The position numbers were made by a program, and so were the translations under genes. From NCBI RefSeq assembly GCF_001639065.2, contig NZ_LQXO02000059.1, positions 1 to 64,000 of the forward strand: 64,000 bases of DNA, written 5' to 3'. The first letter of the stretch is position 1. Every line of letters starts with the position of its first letter. The DNA is from Vibrio barjaei (GTDB taxonomy: Bacteria; Pseudomonadota; Gammaproteobacteria; Enterobacterales; Vibrionaceae). The notes beneath the pieces are model-generated. The model saw nothing but the letters and a program-made list of their open reading frames with translations, did no database searches and was not told the origin of the DNA. Below are positions 8,624 to 17,255 of the stretch, one piece after another.

Positions 8624-10066
8624 TCAGTAATCGTATTTAATAAAGCGCTTGATTATACATGACTTTCCAGTTTCAAGTGTGATTTTTGACTGTTCGGCTT
8701 GCGGGAACACGCGAGATGTAAACACGGCTTCACCATGATTGATGAAGACTTCAACAATAGACTGATCAAAGAAAATCTGCAGGTTGAGGGATTGCTCACT
8801 GTCTACTTTGCACTGTCGTTTCCCCGGTAAATAATCCGAGTTTGAACGATCTAAAGTGACTACGCCAGTCTTTGCTTGATAGTTTAAGGCCAGCCAACGG
8901 TCACCTTCGTCTGCTAACTTGATCGTGACATCATCAGCAATATGCTCGATATCCAGATTCAATTCAAAACAGTGGTTGCTGTCCAGAGATAAGTGATTCT
9001 GATTGGTAAGTTGCACCTCGTCAAACGAAGACATCGCACCGCGCAAAGATTCATGCTCGTGAGCGGGTTTTTGATGCACCTTCCCATCAACGACGGAAAG
9101 CTCTCGCACCAATGATAAGGCGTGAATCCAGTCATTGGTAACGCTAGGTTGTTCATCTTCCTCAGGAATACCAACCCAAGCACTCATCAGGCGGCGTCCA
9201 TCCGTCGATTCGGTGGTTTGCGGAGCATAAAACTCAAATCCATGATCGAGTGGCTCAAAGTTGCCGTGTGTATAGCACGTATTTAGGTAATCCATCTTAC
9301 CTACAAAATAGCCATTATTGTGGCGATTTTGGAAGCTTAACCCGTTGGGCTTAATTCCTTGGGGGCAACCTATCAAAACATCAGTGTTGTCTAGATGGAA
9401 CAGATCTGGGCATTCGAACATATAACCAAAGTCGCGAAGTCCGTTGATCTGGTTGCCGGCAATTGGACCGAGAAACGTCCAGTTAGAAGCATCTTTTGAG
9501 CTGAAAAGAAGCACCTGACCAAGTTCATCATTTGTCTGAGCGCCAAGCACGCAATACCAAGTGCCATCGTGTTGCCAAATCTTAGGGTCGCGAAAGTGTG
9601 CCGTGTATCCCTCAGGTTGTTTTGGGATGACCGGGCCTATTTTCTCGAAATGAATATTGCCGCTATCAATAGATTTGGCAAGACATTGAGTAGAAAGACG
9701 AACGCCGTCGTCGGTTTTTACATTTCCGGTATAGAAAAGATGAAGTTGCTCATCCAATACGAACGCACTGCCTGAATAGCAGCCGTGGCGATCGTAGCTT
9801 TCGTCTGGGACTAAGGCTTGACCTTTCAGTGTCCAGTTTACTAGATCCTGACTGGTGCTGTGTCCCCAATATTTTGCCCCATGCTCACAAGCGTGCGGGT
9901 TCCATTGGAAAAACAGATGATACTGTCCATCGTATTCAATAAAGCCGTTTGGGTCATTAATCAGTCCGTACGGTGCAGTTAAGTGAAACCGTGGGCGCAA
10001 GTGGTCAGTGTTTGGTTGGTGTGACACTGAAGATTCGCTTTGTGAACACAGTTCTGTTGAAGTCAT
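8624..10066 (-). CDS. scrB: Sucrose-6-phosphate hydrolase (GH32)
   Basis: Hydrolyses sucrose 6-phosphate, delivered by the PTS permease ScrA, to glucose 6-phosphate and fructose in the cytoplasm. The GH32 motifs are present: LINDPNG (nucleophile Asp38), FRDPKIW (transition-state Asp) and FECPDLF (acid/base Glu). A C-terminal beta-sandwich completes the 480 residues. No signal peptide. The gene lies between scrA and scrR. No fructokinase (scrK) is in the cluster, unlike some other Vibrio scr loci, so fructose must be phosphorylated by an enzyme encoded elsewhere. The ribosome binding site before this ATG is weak, so translation may be modest. Confidence 0.95.
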   Translation of the reverse strand: MTSTELCSQSESSVSHQPNTDHLRPRFHLTAPYGLINDPNGFIEYDGQYHLFFQWNPHACEHGAKYWGHSTSQDLVNWTLKGQALVPDESYDRHGCYSGSAFVLDEQLHLFYTGNVKTDDGVRLSTQCLAKSIDSGNIHFEKIGPVIPKQPEGYTAHFRDPKIWQHDGTWYCVLGAQTNDELGQVLLFSSKDASNWTFLGPIAGNQINGLRDFGYMFECPDLFHLDNTDVLIGCPQGIKPNGLSFQNRHNNGYFVGKMDYLNTCYTHGNFEPLDHGFEFYAPQTTESTDGRRLMSAWVGIPEEDEQPSVTNDWIHALSLVRELSVVDGKVHQKPAHEHESLRGAMSSFDEVQLTNQNHLSLDSNHCFELNLDIEHIADDVTIKLADEGDRWLALNYQAKTGVVTLDRSNSDYLPGKRQCKVDSEQSLNLQIFFDQSIVEVFINHGEAVFTSRVFPQAEQSKITLETGKSCIIKRFIKYDY

Positions 10067-10101
10067 TGCTATTAATACACTCTGTAGTTGGACTTGTGGC
10101 T

Positions 10102-10163
10102 AACATTGAATGATTCAATGTTGTAAAACGAACGGTGGCGGTGACCTTAAGGGACACCGCCAC
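10102..10163 (-). promoter_or_regulatory. Two hairpins between scrA and scrB
   Basis: Read on the minus strand after scrA, GTGGCGGTG/CACCGCCAC (10135-10143 with 10155-10163) forms a GC-rich 9 bp stem, but only a weak T-containing stretch follows. Next, AACATTGAA/TTCAATGTT (10102-10110 with 10114-10122) forms a second perfect 9 bp repeat about 35 bases before the scrB start. They could cap the 3' end of a stable scrA message, lower read-through into scrB, or (the second one) bind a protein. Confidence 0.55.
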
Positions 10164-10173
10164 GAGGGGAAGA

Positions 10174-11547
10174 TTACTTATCTAGAGCAACCGCCATCTT
10201 TGCTTCGTTGCTGGTTGGTTTTACTAGTAATTTAGTTAGCATTGCTGCGCTACCCATACCAATAACAATCATAACTAGGTACATACCAAGACCATTACCT
10301 AAGTAGGCAGGAATAGCTGGAATGAAAGTAACACCCATGACTGATGGTGCGATATGCATGATAGTTGCGAATGCACCTGCAATGGCACCGCCGATGATAC
10401 CTGATGCAAATACACGACTATTGGTTAGCGTCACACCAAACAGCAGTGGTTCAGTGATGCCGAAGAAACACGGTACGATTGAAGAGTAGTTAAGCGCTTT
10501 TTGTTTCTTATCTTTCATCGACATGGTATAGGCAATCGCTGCGCCTGCTTGACCTGCCATTGATGCAGTAATCAGTGCATTTAATGGGTTGATCTTGATT
10601 GTCGATAGGAAGTTAAGCTCTACAACCATTAAGCTGTGGTGAAGACCCGTTACAGTTAGAACCTGTTGTAGACCGCCAAAGATTGCACCGCCGATGCCCA
10701 TTGGTAAGTTAATAATAGATTCGGTAGAAACCATTACACCATGTTCAACAATGTTGAATACCGGACCAATAATGAATAGACCCGCTAGCATACCAATAGT
10801 GATCGTCAAGAACGGAGTAAAGATCAGCGAAACCACTGATGGCATCCACGAGTTAATCCAACGCTCTAGGTTTGCGCCCAAGATACCTACGATTAGAGCT
10901 GGAATAATGGTGCCTTGAAAGCCTTGGATCTTAAACATACCAATGCTCAGCATTTCGGCATTGCCGCTAGCCACATCCCATGCGTTTGGCAGCATTGGTG
11001 CGATAAGCATTAGGCCCAGCACCATGCCGATAACAGGCGTACCACCAAAGCGTTTAAATGCAGACCACACGACAAGCGCTGGTAGGAATATGAACACCGT
11101 ATCAGTTACCACTTGTGTCATGGTGAGCAGCTCAGGTGAGAACTCAAAACCCAACTGCTGGGCGAATCCGCGTAAACCCATGAACAGACCCGTTGCAACC
11201 AGCACTGGAATCAAAGGAATGAATACGTCTGCCAAAGAACGCAGGGCTTTTTGGAATGGGCTCATATTTTCATATGCCGCACCCTTCGTGCTCTCAAGTT
11301 CGCCATCTAGCTCTTGCTGGATAAGGGCGAAGATTTTGTTGACTAAGCCCGTGCCAAGTATGATTTGGTGCTGACCTGATTGGAAGAAGTAACCAGCTAC
11401 ATTATCCGTTGATTTGATTTGGTCGACATCGATAAGCGCGTCATCTTTTACAACAACACGAAGTCGTGTTGCGCAATGTTCTAGGGCACGAATATTATCT
11501 TTTCCGCCGAGAGCCGCAAGCAAGCGGACCGCGATTTTCTTATTCAT
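10174..11547 (-). CDS. scrA: Sucrose-specific PTS enzyme IIBC
   Basis: Inner-membrane permease that takes up and phosphorylates sucrose at O6. The start at 11547 gives MNKKIAVRLLAAL and 457 residues, matching ScrA length; an AGGAT box sits before it, whereas the longer frame to 11592 would run through the operators. The EIIB domain (1-90) holds the phosphorylated Cys25 in LEHCATRLR; the EIIC domain (about 105-450) has around ten membrane segments with GITEPLLFG, the sugar-site motif. There is no EIIA domain, so phosphate must come from a separate glucose-type EIIA (Crr), as known for ScrA. Confidence 0.95.
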   Translation of the reverse strand: MNKKIAVRLLAALGGKDNIRALEHCATRLRVVVKDDALIDVDQIKSTDNVAGYFFQSGQHQIILGTGLVNKIFALIQQELDGELESTKGAAYENMSPFQKALRSLADVFIPLIPVLVATGLFMGLRGFAQQLGFEFSPELLTMTQVVTDTVFIFLPALVVWSAFKRFGGTPVIGMVLGLMLIAPMLPNAWDVASGNAEMLSIGMFKIQGFQGTIIPALIVGILGANLERWINSWMPSVVSLIFTPFLTITIGMLAGLFIIGPVFNIVEHGVMVSTESIINLPMGIGGAIFGGLQQVLTVTGLHHSLMVVELNFLSTIKINPLNALITASMAGQAGAAIAYTMSMKDKKQKALNYSSIVPCFFGITEPLLFGVTLTNSRVFASGIIGGAIAGAFATIMHIAPSVMGVTFIPAIPAYLGNGLGMYLVMIVIGMGSAAMLTKLLVKPTSNEAKMAVALDK

Positions 11548-11570
11548 TTGTTCTATCCTGATACGTTTTA

Positions 11571-11630
11571 AGAAAAGGTTTTCACATAACATGAAAAGGT
11601 TTTCATGTTTTAATGTGGTAAGGTTTTCAC
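11571..11630 (-). promoter_or_regulatory. Three LacI-type operators upstream of scrA
   Basis: Three near-copies of the same palindrome with core AAGGTTTTCA. The middle one is perfect, ACATGAAAAGGTTTTCATGT (11589-11608). The flanking ones are AGAAAAGGTTTTCAC (11571-11585) and GTGGTAAGGTTTTCAC (11615-11630). The central GG pairs are at 11577, 11598 and 11622, about two helical turns apart, placing all sites on the same DNA face. They lie just before scrA and are the likely ScrR targets. Confidence 0.85.
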
Positions 11631-11862
11631 ATTTGCATCATTCGATCAACTTGATCATTCGGATTAAGTATAGTTTTTATTTATGGTTTTGAAGTTTGTC
11701 ACAAATGTAGAGCTGCTCAACTCAGCGTTTGTTATGTCGAATAAGCACTATGGAGCTATGCGTATTAATGCAAATTGTTACTTTTGTTCTAGAGGATAAT
11801 TGAAAGCATCGCTGTTGTTGGCGGGTCTATATGACCAGTATTCTTGGTTGGAGGAGAAGCAA

Positions 11863-12804
11863 ATGCAGCTGCGATTAACTCTTTTGGTCTTCATATTATT
11901 GTCGTTTCCGATATCACTATTGGCTAAGGTGCTCAATGGATTCAACATCGACAATGCTTCTGTGCCTTCGCATTTCATTCAAAAAGGCGGGCCACCTAAA
12001 GATGGTATTCCGGCACTCAATCAGCCCGAGTTTATTAAAGGCAACGATGCAAAATTCATGCGTGCACAGGATATTGTATTGGGGTTGCAGGTTGGTGAGG
12101 TGGTTAAGGCGTATCCGATTCGAATTCTCAATTGGCATGAAATCGTTAATGACCAATTCAGCGGAACACGTTACGTCATTAGTTATTGCCCATTATGCGG
12201 TAGCGGAATGGCATTTCTTAGCCAGCCAATAGGGGAGCGTGAAGCTCTGGACTTTGGGGTTTCTGGTTTGTTGTATAACTCAGACGTACTTATGTACGAC
12301 CGCAAAACCGAATCGTTATGGTCACAAATTCATGGAGAGGCTATAGCTGGAGCATTAGTTGGCCGTAAACTCAAACAAGTGCCGCTTACACTTAGTCGTT
12401 GGTCGAATTGGCTAGCTCGTCACCCTGACTCGCTAGTTCTCTCCACCAACACAGGTTATCAACGCGATTACCAGAGCGATCCTTATGCAGGTTATGGAAA
12501 AAATGCTGCCATCTACTTTCCTGTAGCAAATCAAGCTCCCAATGAGTATCACCCGAAAGAGATGGTATTAGGGTTTAACGTGGAGCAAGCAACTATCGCG
12601 TTTCCATTTAGTGAGATATCCCAGCTAGCAACTCAGCAGCAAAGCTTTGAATTGAACGGGGCTCGCTATTATGTTCACTGGGATAGCAGCAACCAGTCAG
12701 CTTGGATAACTGATGAGAAGGGTGAAACCCAACCGTCAACCTTACTATTTTGGTTCGCGTGGTATGCTTTTTATCCAGAGACCAAAGTCTATAAATGGCA
12801 ATAG
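11863..12804 (+). CDS. DUF3179 domain protein, probably exported
   Basis: A GGAGGAG ribosome binding site precedes the ATG at 11863; the frame also extends upstream to a TTG at 11800 that has no such site. The first 20 residues, RLTLLVFILLSFPISLLA, form a signal peptide. The rest is a DUF3179 domain with the typical KAYPIRILNWHEIVND and YCPLCGSG motifs (a Cys-x2-Cys pair that may bind a metal) and a WSQIHGEAI segment. About 314 residues. The function of DUF3179 is not known. It is monocistronic, divergent from scrA and convergent with the DJ-1-like gene. Confidence 0.85.
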   Translation: MQLRLTLLVFILLSFPISLLAKVLNGFNIDNASVPSHFIQKGGPPKDGIPALNQPEFIKGNDAKFMRAQDIVLGLQVGEVVKAYPIRILNWHEIVNDQFSGTRYVISYCPLCGSGMAFLSQPIGEREALDFGVSGLLYNSDVLMYDRKTESLWSQIHGEAIAGALVGRKLKQVPLTLSRWSNWLARHPDSLVLSTNTGYQRDYQSDPYAGYGKNAAIYFPVANQAPNEYHPKEMVLGFNVEQATIAFPFSEISQLATQQQSFELNGARYYVHWDSSNQSAWITDEKGETQPSTLLFWFAWYAFYPETKVYKWQ

Positions 12805-12813
12805 ACAACAACA

Positions 12814-12851
12814 CGTGTCGTGAGAACGTTGGGTTACGTTTACACGACACG
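12814..12851. terminator. Hairpin between convergent genes
   Basis: CGTGTCGTG (12814-12822) pairs with CACGACACG (12843-12851), a perfect 9 bp stem with a 20-base loop, midway between the DUF3179 gene and the oppositely oriented DJ-1-like gene. No T tract on either side, so termination is only probable. Confidence 0.5.
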
Positions 12852-12874
12852 GACGATTACAGCTGTGACAGAAG

Positions 12875-13546
12875 TTAGGATAAAGCCGCTACGATCGCTT
12901 TACCTACAGCCTGTGCGCTGGTTGGGTTTTGGCCTGTGATGACACGTTCGTCAACAATCACAAACTCTTGCCATGGTTGTACTTTGCTGTACTGAGCTGC
13001 GGTGCGTGCCAGTGACTCCTCAAGTAAGAATGGAATAGCGCCGATAGTGCCAAAGTCGATTTCTTCTTCTCGAGTAAATCCAGTGACTGACTTCGATGCC
13101 AGTAATTTGTCGCCATTGCTTAGAGTAATGGGTAGAAGAGCACCGGGGCCGTGACAAACTGCTGCAATTACACCACCTTGTTCATAATGAGTAGCTGCAA
13201 GCGCAGCGAAGTCTTCGTTACTTGATAGATCGGATAGCAATCCAAACCCTCCCGGATAAAAAATGGCATCGTAATCATCGATATTGATTTGCGAGACAGG
13301 AATGGTGTTGTTAATACGATTCTGAAACGCCTCGTCCGTTAGGATTTCCGTATTGACACTGTCACCCTCGATGTCAGTACCGTAAAGTGGCGCTTTACCA
13401 CCTTTAATGGATGCGATGTCATAGTCATAACCTGCCGACTGGATTTCACGTAAAGCGTGAGTGAGTTCTGGGGCGTAAGTTCCGTTTGCTTGGTCTGTCT
13501 CGCCTAATGTTGCATGGTTAGTGACGGGAATAAGTACCTTTTTCAT
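12875..13546 (-). CDS. DJ-1/PfpI family protein (Hsp31-like, probable glyoxalase or deglycase type)
   Basis: A class I glutamine-amidotransferase-like fold of 223 residues. The likely catalytic trio is Glu27 (YAPEL), Cys131 in the nucleophile elbow AAVCHGPGA and the adjacent His132, the arrangement of Hsp31 and related glutathione-independent glyoxalases, whereas PfpI proteases are shorter. FYPGGFG (96-102) is the oxyanion segment. It has no signal peptide, so acts in the cytoplasm. A LysR regulator is divergent from it across a 119 bp gap and probably controls it, perhaps in response to reactive aldehydes or electrophiles (inference). Confidence 0.85.
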   Translation of the reverse strand: MKKVLIPVTNHATLGETDQANGTYAPELTHALREIQSAGYDYDIASIKGGKAPLYGTDIEGDSVNTEILTDEAFQNRINNTIPVSQINIDDYDAIFYPGGFGLLSDLSSNEDFAALAATHYEQGGVIAAVCHGPGALLPITLSNGDKLLASKSVTGFTREEEIDFGTIGAIPFLLEESLARTAAQYSKVQPWQEFVIVDERVITGQNPTSAQAVGKAIVAALS

Positions 13547-13665
13547 CGTTATGTCCTTCTGGCTGATTCGTTGTTGTAATTACCTTAGTTATACTAATTG
13601 TTAACTGATTTGGTGATAATATGGCGAAATGACAAAATATTATTGCTATATGGCAAAGGTGAGAT

Positions 13666-14550
13666 GTGGATAGCTTTGAAGGAATCAACGAGTTTGTAGC
13701 GGTAGCAGAAAGCCATGGTTTTTCTGCGGCGGCTAAGCAACTTGGTTGCAGCACTAGTCATGTGAGTCGGCAGGTATCGCGCTTAGAAGAACGCTTAGGC
13801 GTTGCTTTGCTTGCTCGTTCTACTCGAATGGTGAATCTCACACAGGCGGGGCAGGTGTATTATCAGCAATGCAAAGACTTAGTTATTGGACTTCAACAAG
13901 CTAACGAGCAGCTTAGTTCAGAGCAAATACAGCTTAATGGCACGTTAAGGGTGAGTGCTGCTGGCGCGTTTGCCGAAAACTACGTTGCTCCAGCATTAAT
14001 GGAATTTGCAAAAGGTTACCCTGAACTTACTGTTGAGATGGATTTTGATACTCGAATGGTCAATTTCATCGAAGATGGTATCGATTTTGCGATTCGATAC
14101 GGCCGATTAAGTGATTCGGGATTAGTCGCGCGGAAACTGGTGGACAGGCCGATGGCAGCGGCGGCCAGTCCTGAGTATCTTGAACGATACGGAGTGCCAA
14201 CTCATCCTGATCAACTTAGACACCATAGCTGTATCATCGCGAATAATGACCATTGGGTATTTGAAGATAATGGCAAACCGATGGGGAGTATTCGAGTAGA
14301 TGGACGTTGGCGCAGCAATAACTCCGGTGCTGTGGTTAATGCTTGTGAACAAGGGTTAGGCATTGTCTATATGCCAAAAAGCAGTTTTAGTGACGCTTTC
14401 CATGAGGGACGACTGGTTCCCGTCTTAACCCCTTATTGGGGCAAAGGCTCCAGTAGCTGGATTGTTTACCAGAATCGACGGTTTTTGCCTATGCGGGCAC
14501 GTTTAGCGATAGATTACTTGGTTTCGCATTTCGCCAACTGGCAGGAGTGA
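13666..14550 (+). CDS. LysR-family transcriptional regulator
   Basis: The N-terminal winged helix-turn-helix (residues 3-62, GINEFVAVAESHGFSAAAKQ then VSRQVSRLEERLG) is followed by the LysR substrate-binding domain (about 88-290). Total 294 residues, the family norm. The start is GTG at 13666 after AAGGTGAG; an ATG two bases earlier is out of frame. It is divergent from the DJ-1/PfpI-like gene, the usual LysR layout for local control, so that gene is its best candidate target. Effector unknown. Confidence 0.9.
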   Translation: MDSFEGINEFVAVAESHGFSAAAKQLGCSTSHVSRQVSRLEERLGVALLARSTRMVNLTQAGQVYYQQCKDLVIGLQQANEQLSSEQIQLNGTLRVSAAGAFAENYVAPALMEFAKGYPELTVEMDFDTRMVNFIEDGIDFAIRYGRLSDSGLVARKLVDRPMAAAASPEYLERYGVPTHPDQLRHHSCIIANNDHWVFEDNGKPMGSIRVDGRWRSNNSGAVVNACEQGLGIVYMPKSSFSDAFHEGRLVPVLTPYWGKGSSSWIVYQNRRFLPMRARLAIDYLVSHFANWQE

Positions 14551-14629
14551 TGGTATCGGGTAGTACCCAGTTAAGGTCTCAAATGGTAAACTGCGGGCAA
14601 TTTCATTGGATATTGAGAAAGGTAGAGAA

Positions 14630-14881
14630 ATGAATCCAATTATTGCAATGCTAAAAGAGAACAACATCAGTGACGAGCAAATTAGTGAAATCTTTGAAGT
14701 GTTGACACAGAACCCTCTTGCAGCAATGGCAACAATCAGCCAGCTTGGTTTGCCACAAGAGCAGCTTCAAGCGCTAATGGGTCAAGTTATGCAAAACCCT
14801 GCGTTGATCAAAGAAGCAGTTGAAGAGCTAGGGCTTGATTTCGCAAAAGTTGAAGCGGCAAAAGAGCAACTTCAAAAGTAA
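14630..14881 (+). CDS. DUF2999 family small protein
   Basis: 83 residues, all predicted helix, from ATG at 14630 behind GGTAGAG; the frame extends upstream to a TTG that lacks a ribosome binding site. The sequence has a repeated pattern of short amphipathic helices (ISDEQISEIFEVLTQNP, then LPQEQLQALMGQVMQNP), as if built from two similar ~35-residue units. DUF2999 proteins are found in Vibrio and relatives and have no known function. No partner is obvious; the LysR gene upstream reads in the same direction but 79 bases away. Confidence 0.8.
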   Translation: MNPIIAMLKENNISDEQISEIFEVLTQNPLAAMATISQLGLPQEQLQALMGQVMQNPALIKEAVEELGLDFAKVEAAKEQLQK

Positions 14882-15046
14882 TCGTTTGAGATTCTCCGTC
14901 GCCGTTTCAGGGCCAGTAGGCTCTTAAATGGCGGCTTGACTCACAAAGCGCCCCTCGACATCCTTTTCCCTACCGATCCATTTCGCCTGCGTCTTTGTCC
15001 ATACTTAACAATACAAAATCTCGGTTGCTTCTGTGAAATGAAATTA

Positions 15047-15075
15047 ATACCCTTTTAGGGTTATTTCTTACCCTT
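15047..15075 (+). promoter_or_regulatory. ACCCTT/AAGGGT motif cluster before the ToxR-like gene
   Basis: Just upstream of the ToxR-like start, TACCCTTTTAGGGTTA contains the inverted pair ACCCT/AGGGT, and TTACCCTT (15068-15075) repeats the half-site. The reverse complement AAGGGTAA occurs at 16613-16620 upstream of the following membrane-protein gene. This shared element could be the regulator's own binding site; it is only a pattern observation. Confidence 0.35.
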
Positions 15076-15084
15076 GTAGCCACT

Positions 15085-16533
15085 ATGGACTCTATTAAAT
15101 ACTACGTATTGCAGCTCGAATCTCCGATTATTTTTTATCCAAGCAAAAATAAGCTTGAAGTCGATGGTGCAGAACTGCATTTAGAACCATTACAATCTCG
15201 TTTGTTGAAGTATTTTGTTGAAAACCAAGGGCAAGTCCTGACGACTCAACAAATCGCAGACAATGTTTGGCAACGTAATCATGTGTCGGACAATCTGGTT
15301 CGCCAAGTGATTAGCTCGTTAAGAGGTCAGCTTAAAGATAAAACGCGGCCTTACCGTACGATCAAGACTATCCCAAAGAAAGGGTACCTATTTGATCTTG
15401 AAGTGATTGCTCACATTGAAAAAACGCCGCAAGTCATTGCGGTTGAAGTCGATGATGTTGAGGAGCCACAAGATTCAGAAAAGAGCGGGCGCAAAGGCGG
15501 TAACAACAAGCTCTGGGCTACCCTTGCTGGGTGTTTAGCGGTATTGGCAATGGCGTCATGGATTGTCACTTATATTGTTGAAGAGAACACAGACATAGTG
15601 GCAGAAAATACCAATCCACTTGGTACTGTGCCGGTTTATATCCATGATATTACTTCAGATTCGATGCAAGACTATCAACTGTCGGAAAGCGTCTACAACT
15701 ATCTATTCTATGGCCTCAACTCGTCGAGAGCGTTAACTGGGTATCACTTTTCACAGTTGTCTAAAGAGAGCAAAGCGGCATTAAAGCAGCAAGGTATCGA
15801 GCTCAAAGGCTGGCTTAAAAAGAGCGGCGAGAGTGAGTTTTTACTTACTTTGATGATTCAGAACAACCAATTACCATCCAAGAATCAACGCATTGAAAAA
15901 ACCTTCAACAAAGAAGACTTTTTCACCGCTATTGGCGATGTAGTATTGGAAATTAAGGCGTTGGTAGAACCTAAAGAAGACGGGTATGAAGTGACCAGTC
16001 ATCGTGTGAGTGCCATTAATAACTACGATGATTGGGAAGTGATTTCAGACGGTATTTCTCAGTTCTACTTAGGTGGCGGAAACGATGCCTTTGTAAAGCT
16101 CTCTCCTATGCTAGAGAATATTCAATCTCAAGGTCGCGGCAACTATTTAGTCAGTGCGTTACTCTCTTACTCAGCCTCCGTTGATTATTTGCAATCAGGT
16201 GATGAGCAGACGCGCGTTGAGGGTCTTAAATTGGGACAAAAAGCGTTCGAGCTTAACCCTCGTTGTGATATAGCGAACCTGACATTGGGGCTCGCCTTGC
16301 TGTTAAACCAACGAGCTGACCAAGCTATTCCATACCTTTTCTATGCTGCAGAGAGTACGCCAACACCCATTGGCTACTACTTATTAAGTGTGGCTGACAA
16401 ACAAGTCGGCAATCTAAAAGGTGCCGATTATAACTACCAGCACTATGTCGCGATGAAGAAAGAGAGTGGCGGACAACTCTATGATTTAATTGAATCTTTA
16501 CAAAAATCAAATCTAATTCAAACCTTGCCATAG
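15085..16533 (+). CDS. Membrane-anchored ToxR/CadC-like transcriptional regulator
   Basis: The N-terminal OmpR-type winged helix (about residues 20-105) has LEPLQSRLLKYFVENQGQV and the wing RTIKTIPKKGYLF typical of ToxR and CadC. An acidic linker follows, then one membrane segment (143-165), then a periplasmic domain of about 315 residues that includes a TPR-like stretch (LNLTLGLALLLNQRADQAIPYL type repeats near 395-460). The layout means a signal sensed outside the inner membrane is passed to DNA directly, without phosphorylation. It is not ToxR itself: it is far longer and no toxS-like gene follows. The next gene, a small membrane protein, may be its target. Confidence 0.88.
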   Translation: MDSIKYYVLQLESPIIFYPSKNKLEVDGAELHLEPLQSRLLKYFVENQGQVLTTQQIADNVWQRNHVSDNLVRQVISSLRGQLKDKTRPYRTIKTIPKKGYLFDLEVIAHIEKTPQVIAVEVDDVEEPQDSEKSGRKGGNNKLWATLAGCLAVLAMASWIVTYIVEENTDIVAENTNPLGTVPVYIHDITSDSMQDYQLSESVYNYLFYGLNSSRALTGYHFSQLSKESKAALKQQGIELKGWLKKSGESEFLLTLMIQNNQLPSKNQRIEKTFNKEDFFTAIGDVVLEIKALVEPKEDGYEVTSHRVSAINNYDDWEVISDGISQFYLGGGNDAFVKLSPMLENIQSQGRGNYLVSALLSYSASVDYLQSGDEQTRVEGLKLGQKAFELNPRCDIANLTLGLALLLNQRADQAIPYLFYAAESTPTPIGYYLLSVADKQVGNLKGADYNYQHYVAMKKESGGQLYDLIESLQKSNLIQTLP

Positions 16534-16664
16534 TTCATAGGGCTACGGAGAGTGGTTTATTTGAATTTACTTTGTAATTAACGCCGATTGCCTTGCATCA
16601 AGCGTCTTTAATAAGGGTAAACTCATAATTGTTCTCGTGTTATTTATGCTAACAGGAACAAAAA

Positions 16665-17141
16665 ATGTTAAAGAAGCTCGCGTTTCAAATCATTCCAGTG
16701 CAAATCTTCTTGTTTGTATTCTGGTTTAAGAATGGCTTTATCGACAAAGTAATGGGCGTACTACTCGGAGCCGTCACTCCAGAGACGGCCTATGCGGGTG
16801 ATACTTGGGCTGGATGGAAAGGTTATATTGTAGGGACATGGGATAAAAGTCAGGTTGGTCATGCTTTGTTAAGTCCAACATTCGACTTCATGTTTCCGAT
16901 TCTGATTGCGTTGCAATGCCTACCTTTTATCCTCATTATTCGTTCGGTATTGAATCTAGAATTTATGACTGATAGAGAACGTCCTTGGTTGCTTTATTCA
17001 GCAATCGCCTCTCTTTTTGTCGCAGGTTGTATGGCATTCACTCAAACGATTTCGGGTGCTAGTGATGGTCAGTACCTATGGCAATTTATGGGCTTTAGTA
17101 TGGTCGCGATTATGTATATCCGAAATGAGCAAAAGCGTTAA
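16665..17141 (+). CDS. Small inner-membrane protein of unknown function
   Basis: 158 residues with about four hydrophobic segments (roughly 7-25, 77-97, 108-127 and 135-152) and a polar, tryptophan-rich loop in between (DTWAGWKGYIVGTWDKSQVG). No family recognised. The gene is preceded by its own 131 bp gap that carries the AAGGGTAA motif also found before the ToxR-like regulator gene, and AGGAAC lies 10 bases before the ATG. A link with the regulator is possible but rests only on adjacency and the motif. Confidence 0.7.
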   Translation: MLKKLAFQIIPVQIFLFVFWFKNGFIDKVMGVLLGAVTPETAYAGDTWAGWKGYIVGTWDKSQVGHALLSPTFDFMFPILIALQCLPFILIIRSVLNLEFMTDRERPWLLYSAIASLFVAGCMAFTQTISGASDGQYLWQFMGFSMVAIMYIRNEQKR

Positions 17142-17195
17142 ACTAATCGAATAATGATCTGATAGAGCAGTCAATGTACTGCGGTTTTGAATTCA

Positions 17196-17235
17196 CGGCT
17201 TGCCATAACGAAACGTTTGGCAAGCCTTTGTTATT
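17196..17235. terminator. Terminator-like hairpin between convergent genes
   Basis: GGCTTGCCA (17197-17205) pairs with TGGCAAGCC (17218-17226), followed on the plus strand by TTTGTTATTTT. It lies between the small membrane-protein gene and the oppositely oriented GST gene. A smaller GCAGT/ACTGC hairpin precedes it. Confidence 0.75.
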
Positions 17236-17255
17236 TTGTCAAACCGATGCGTTGG

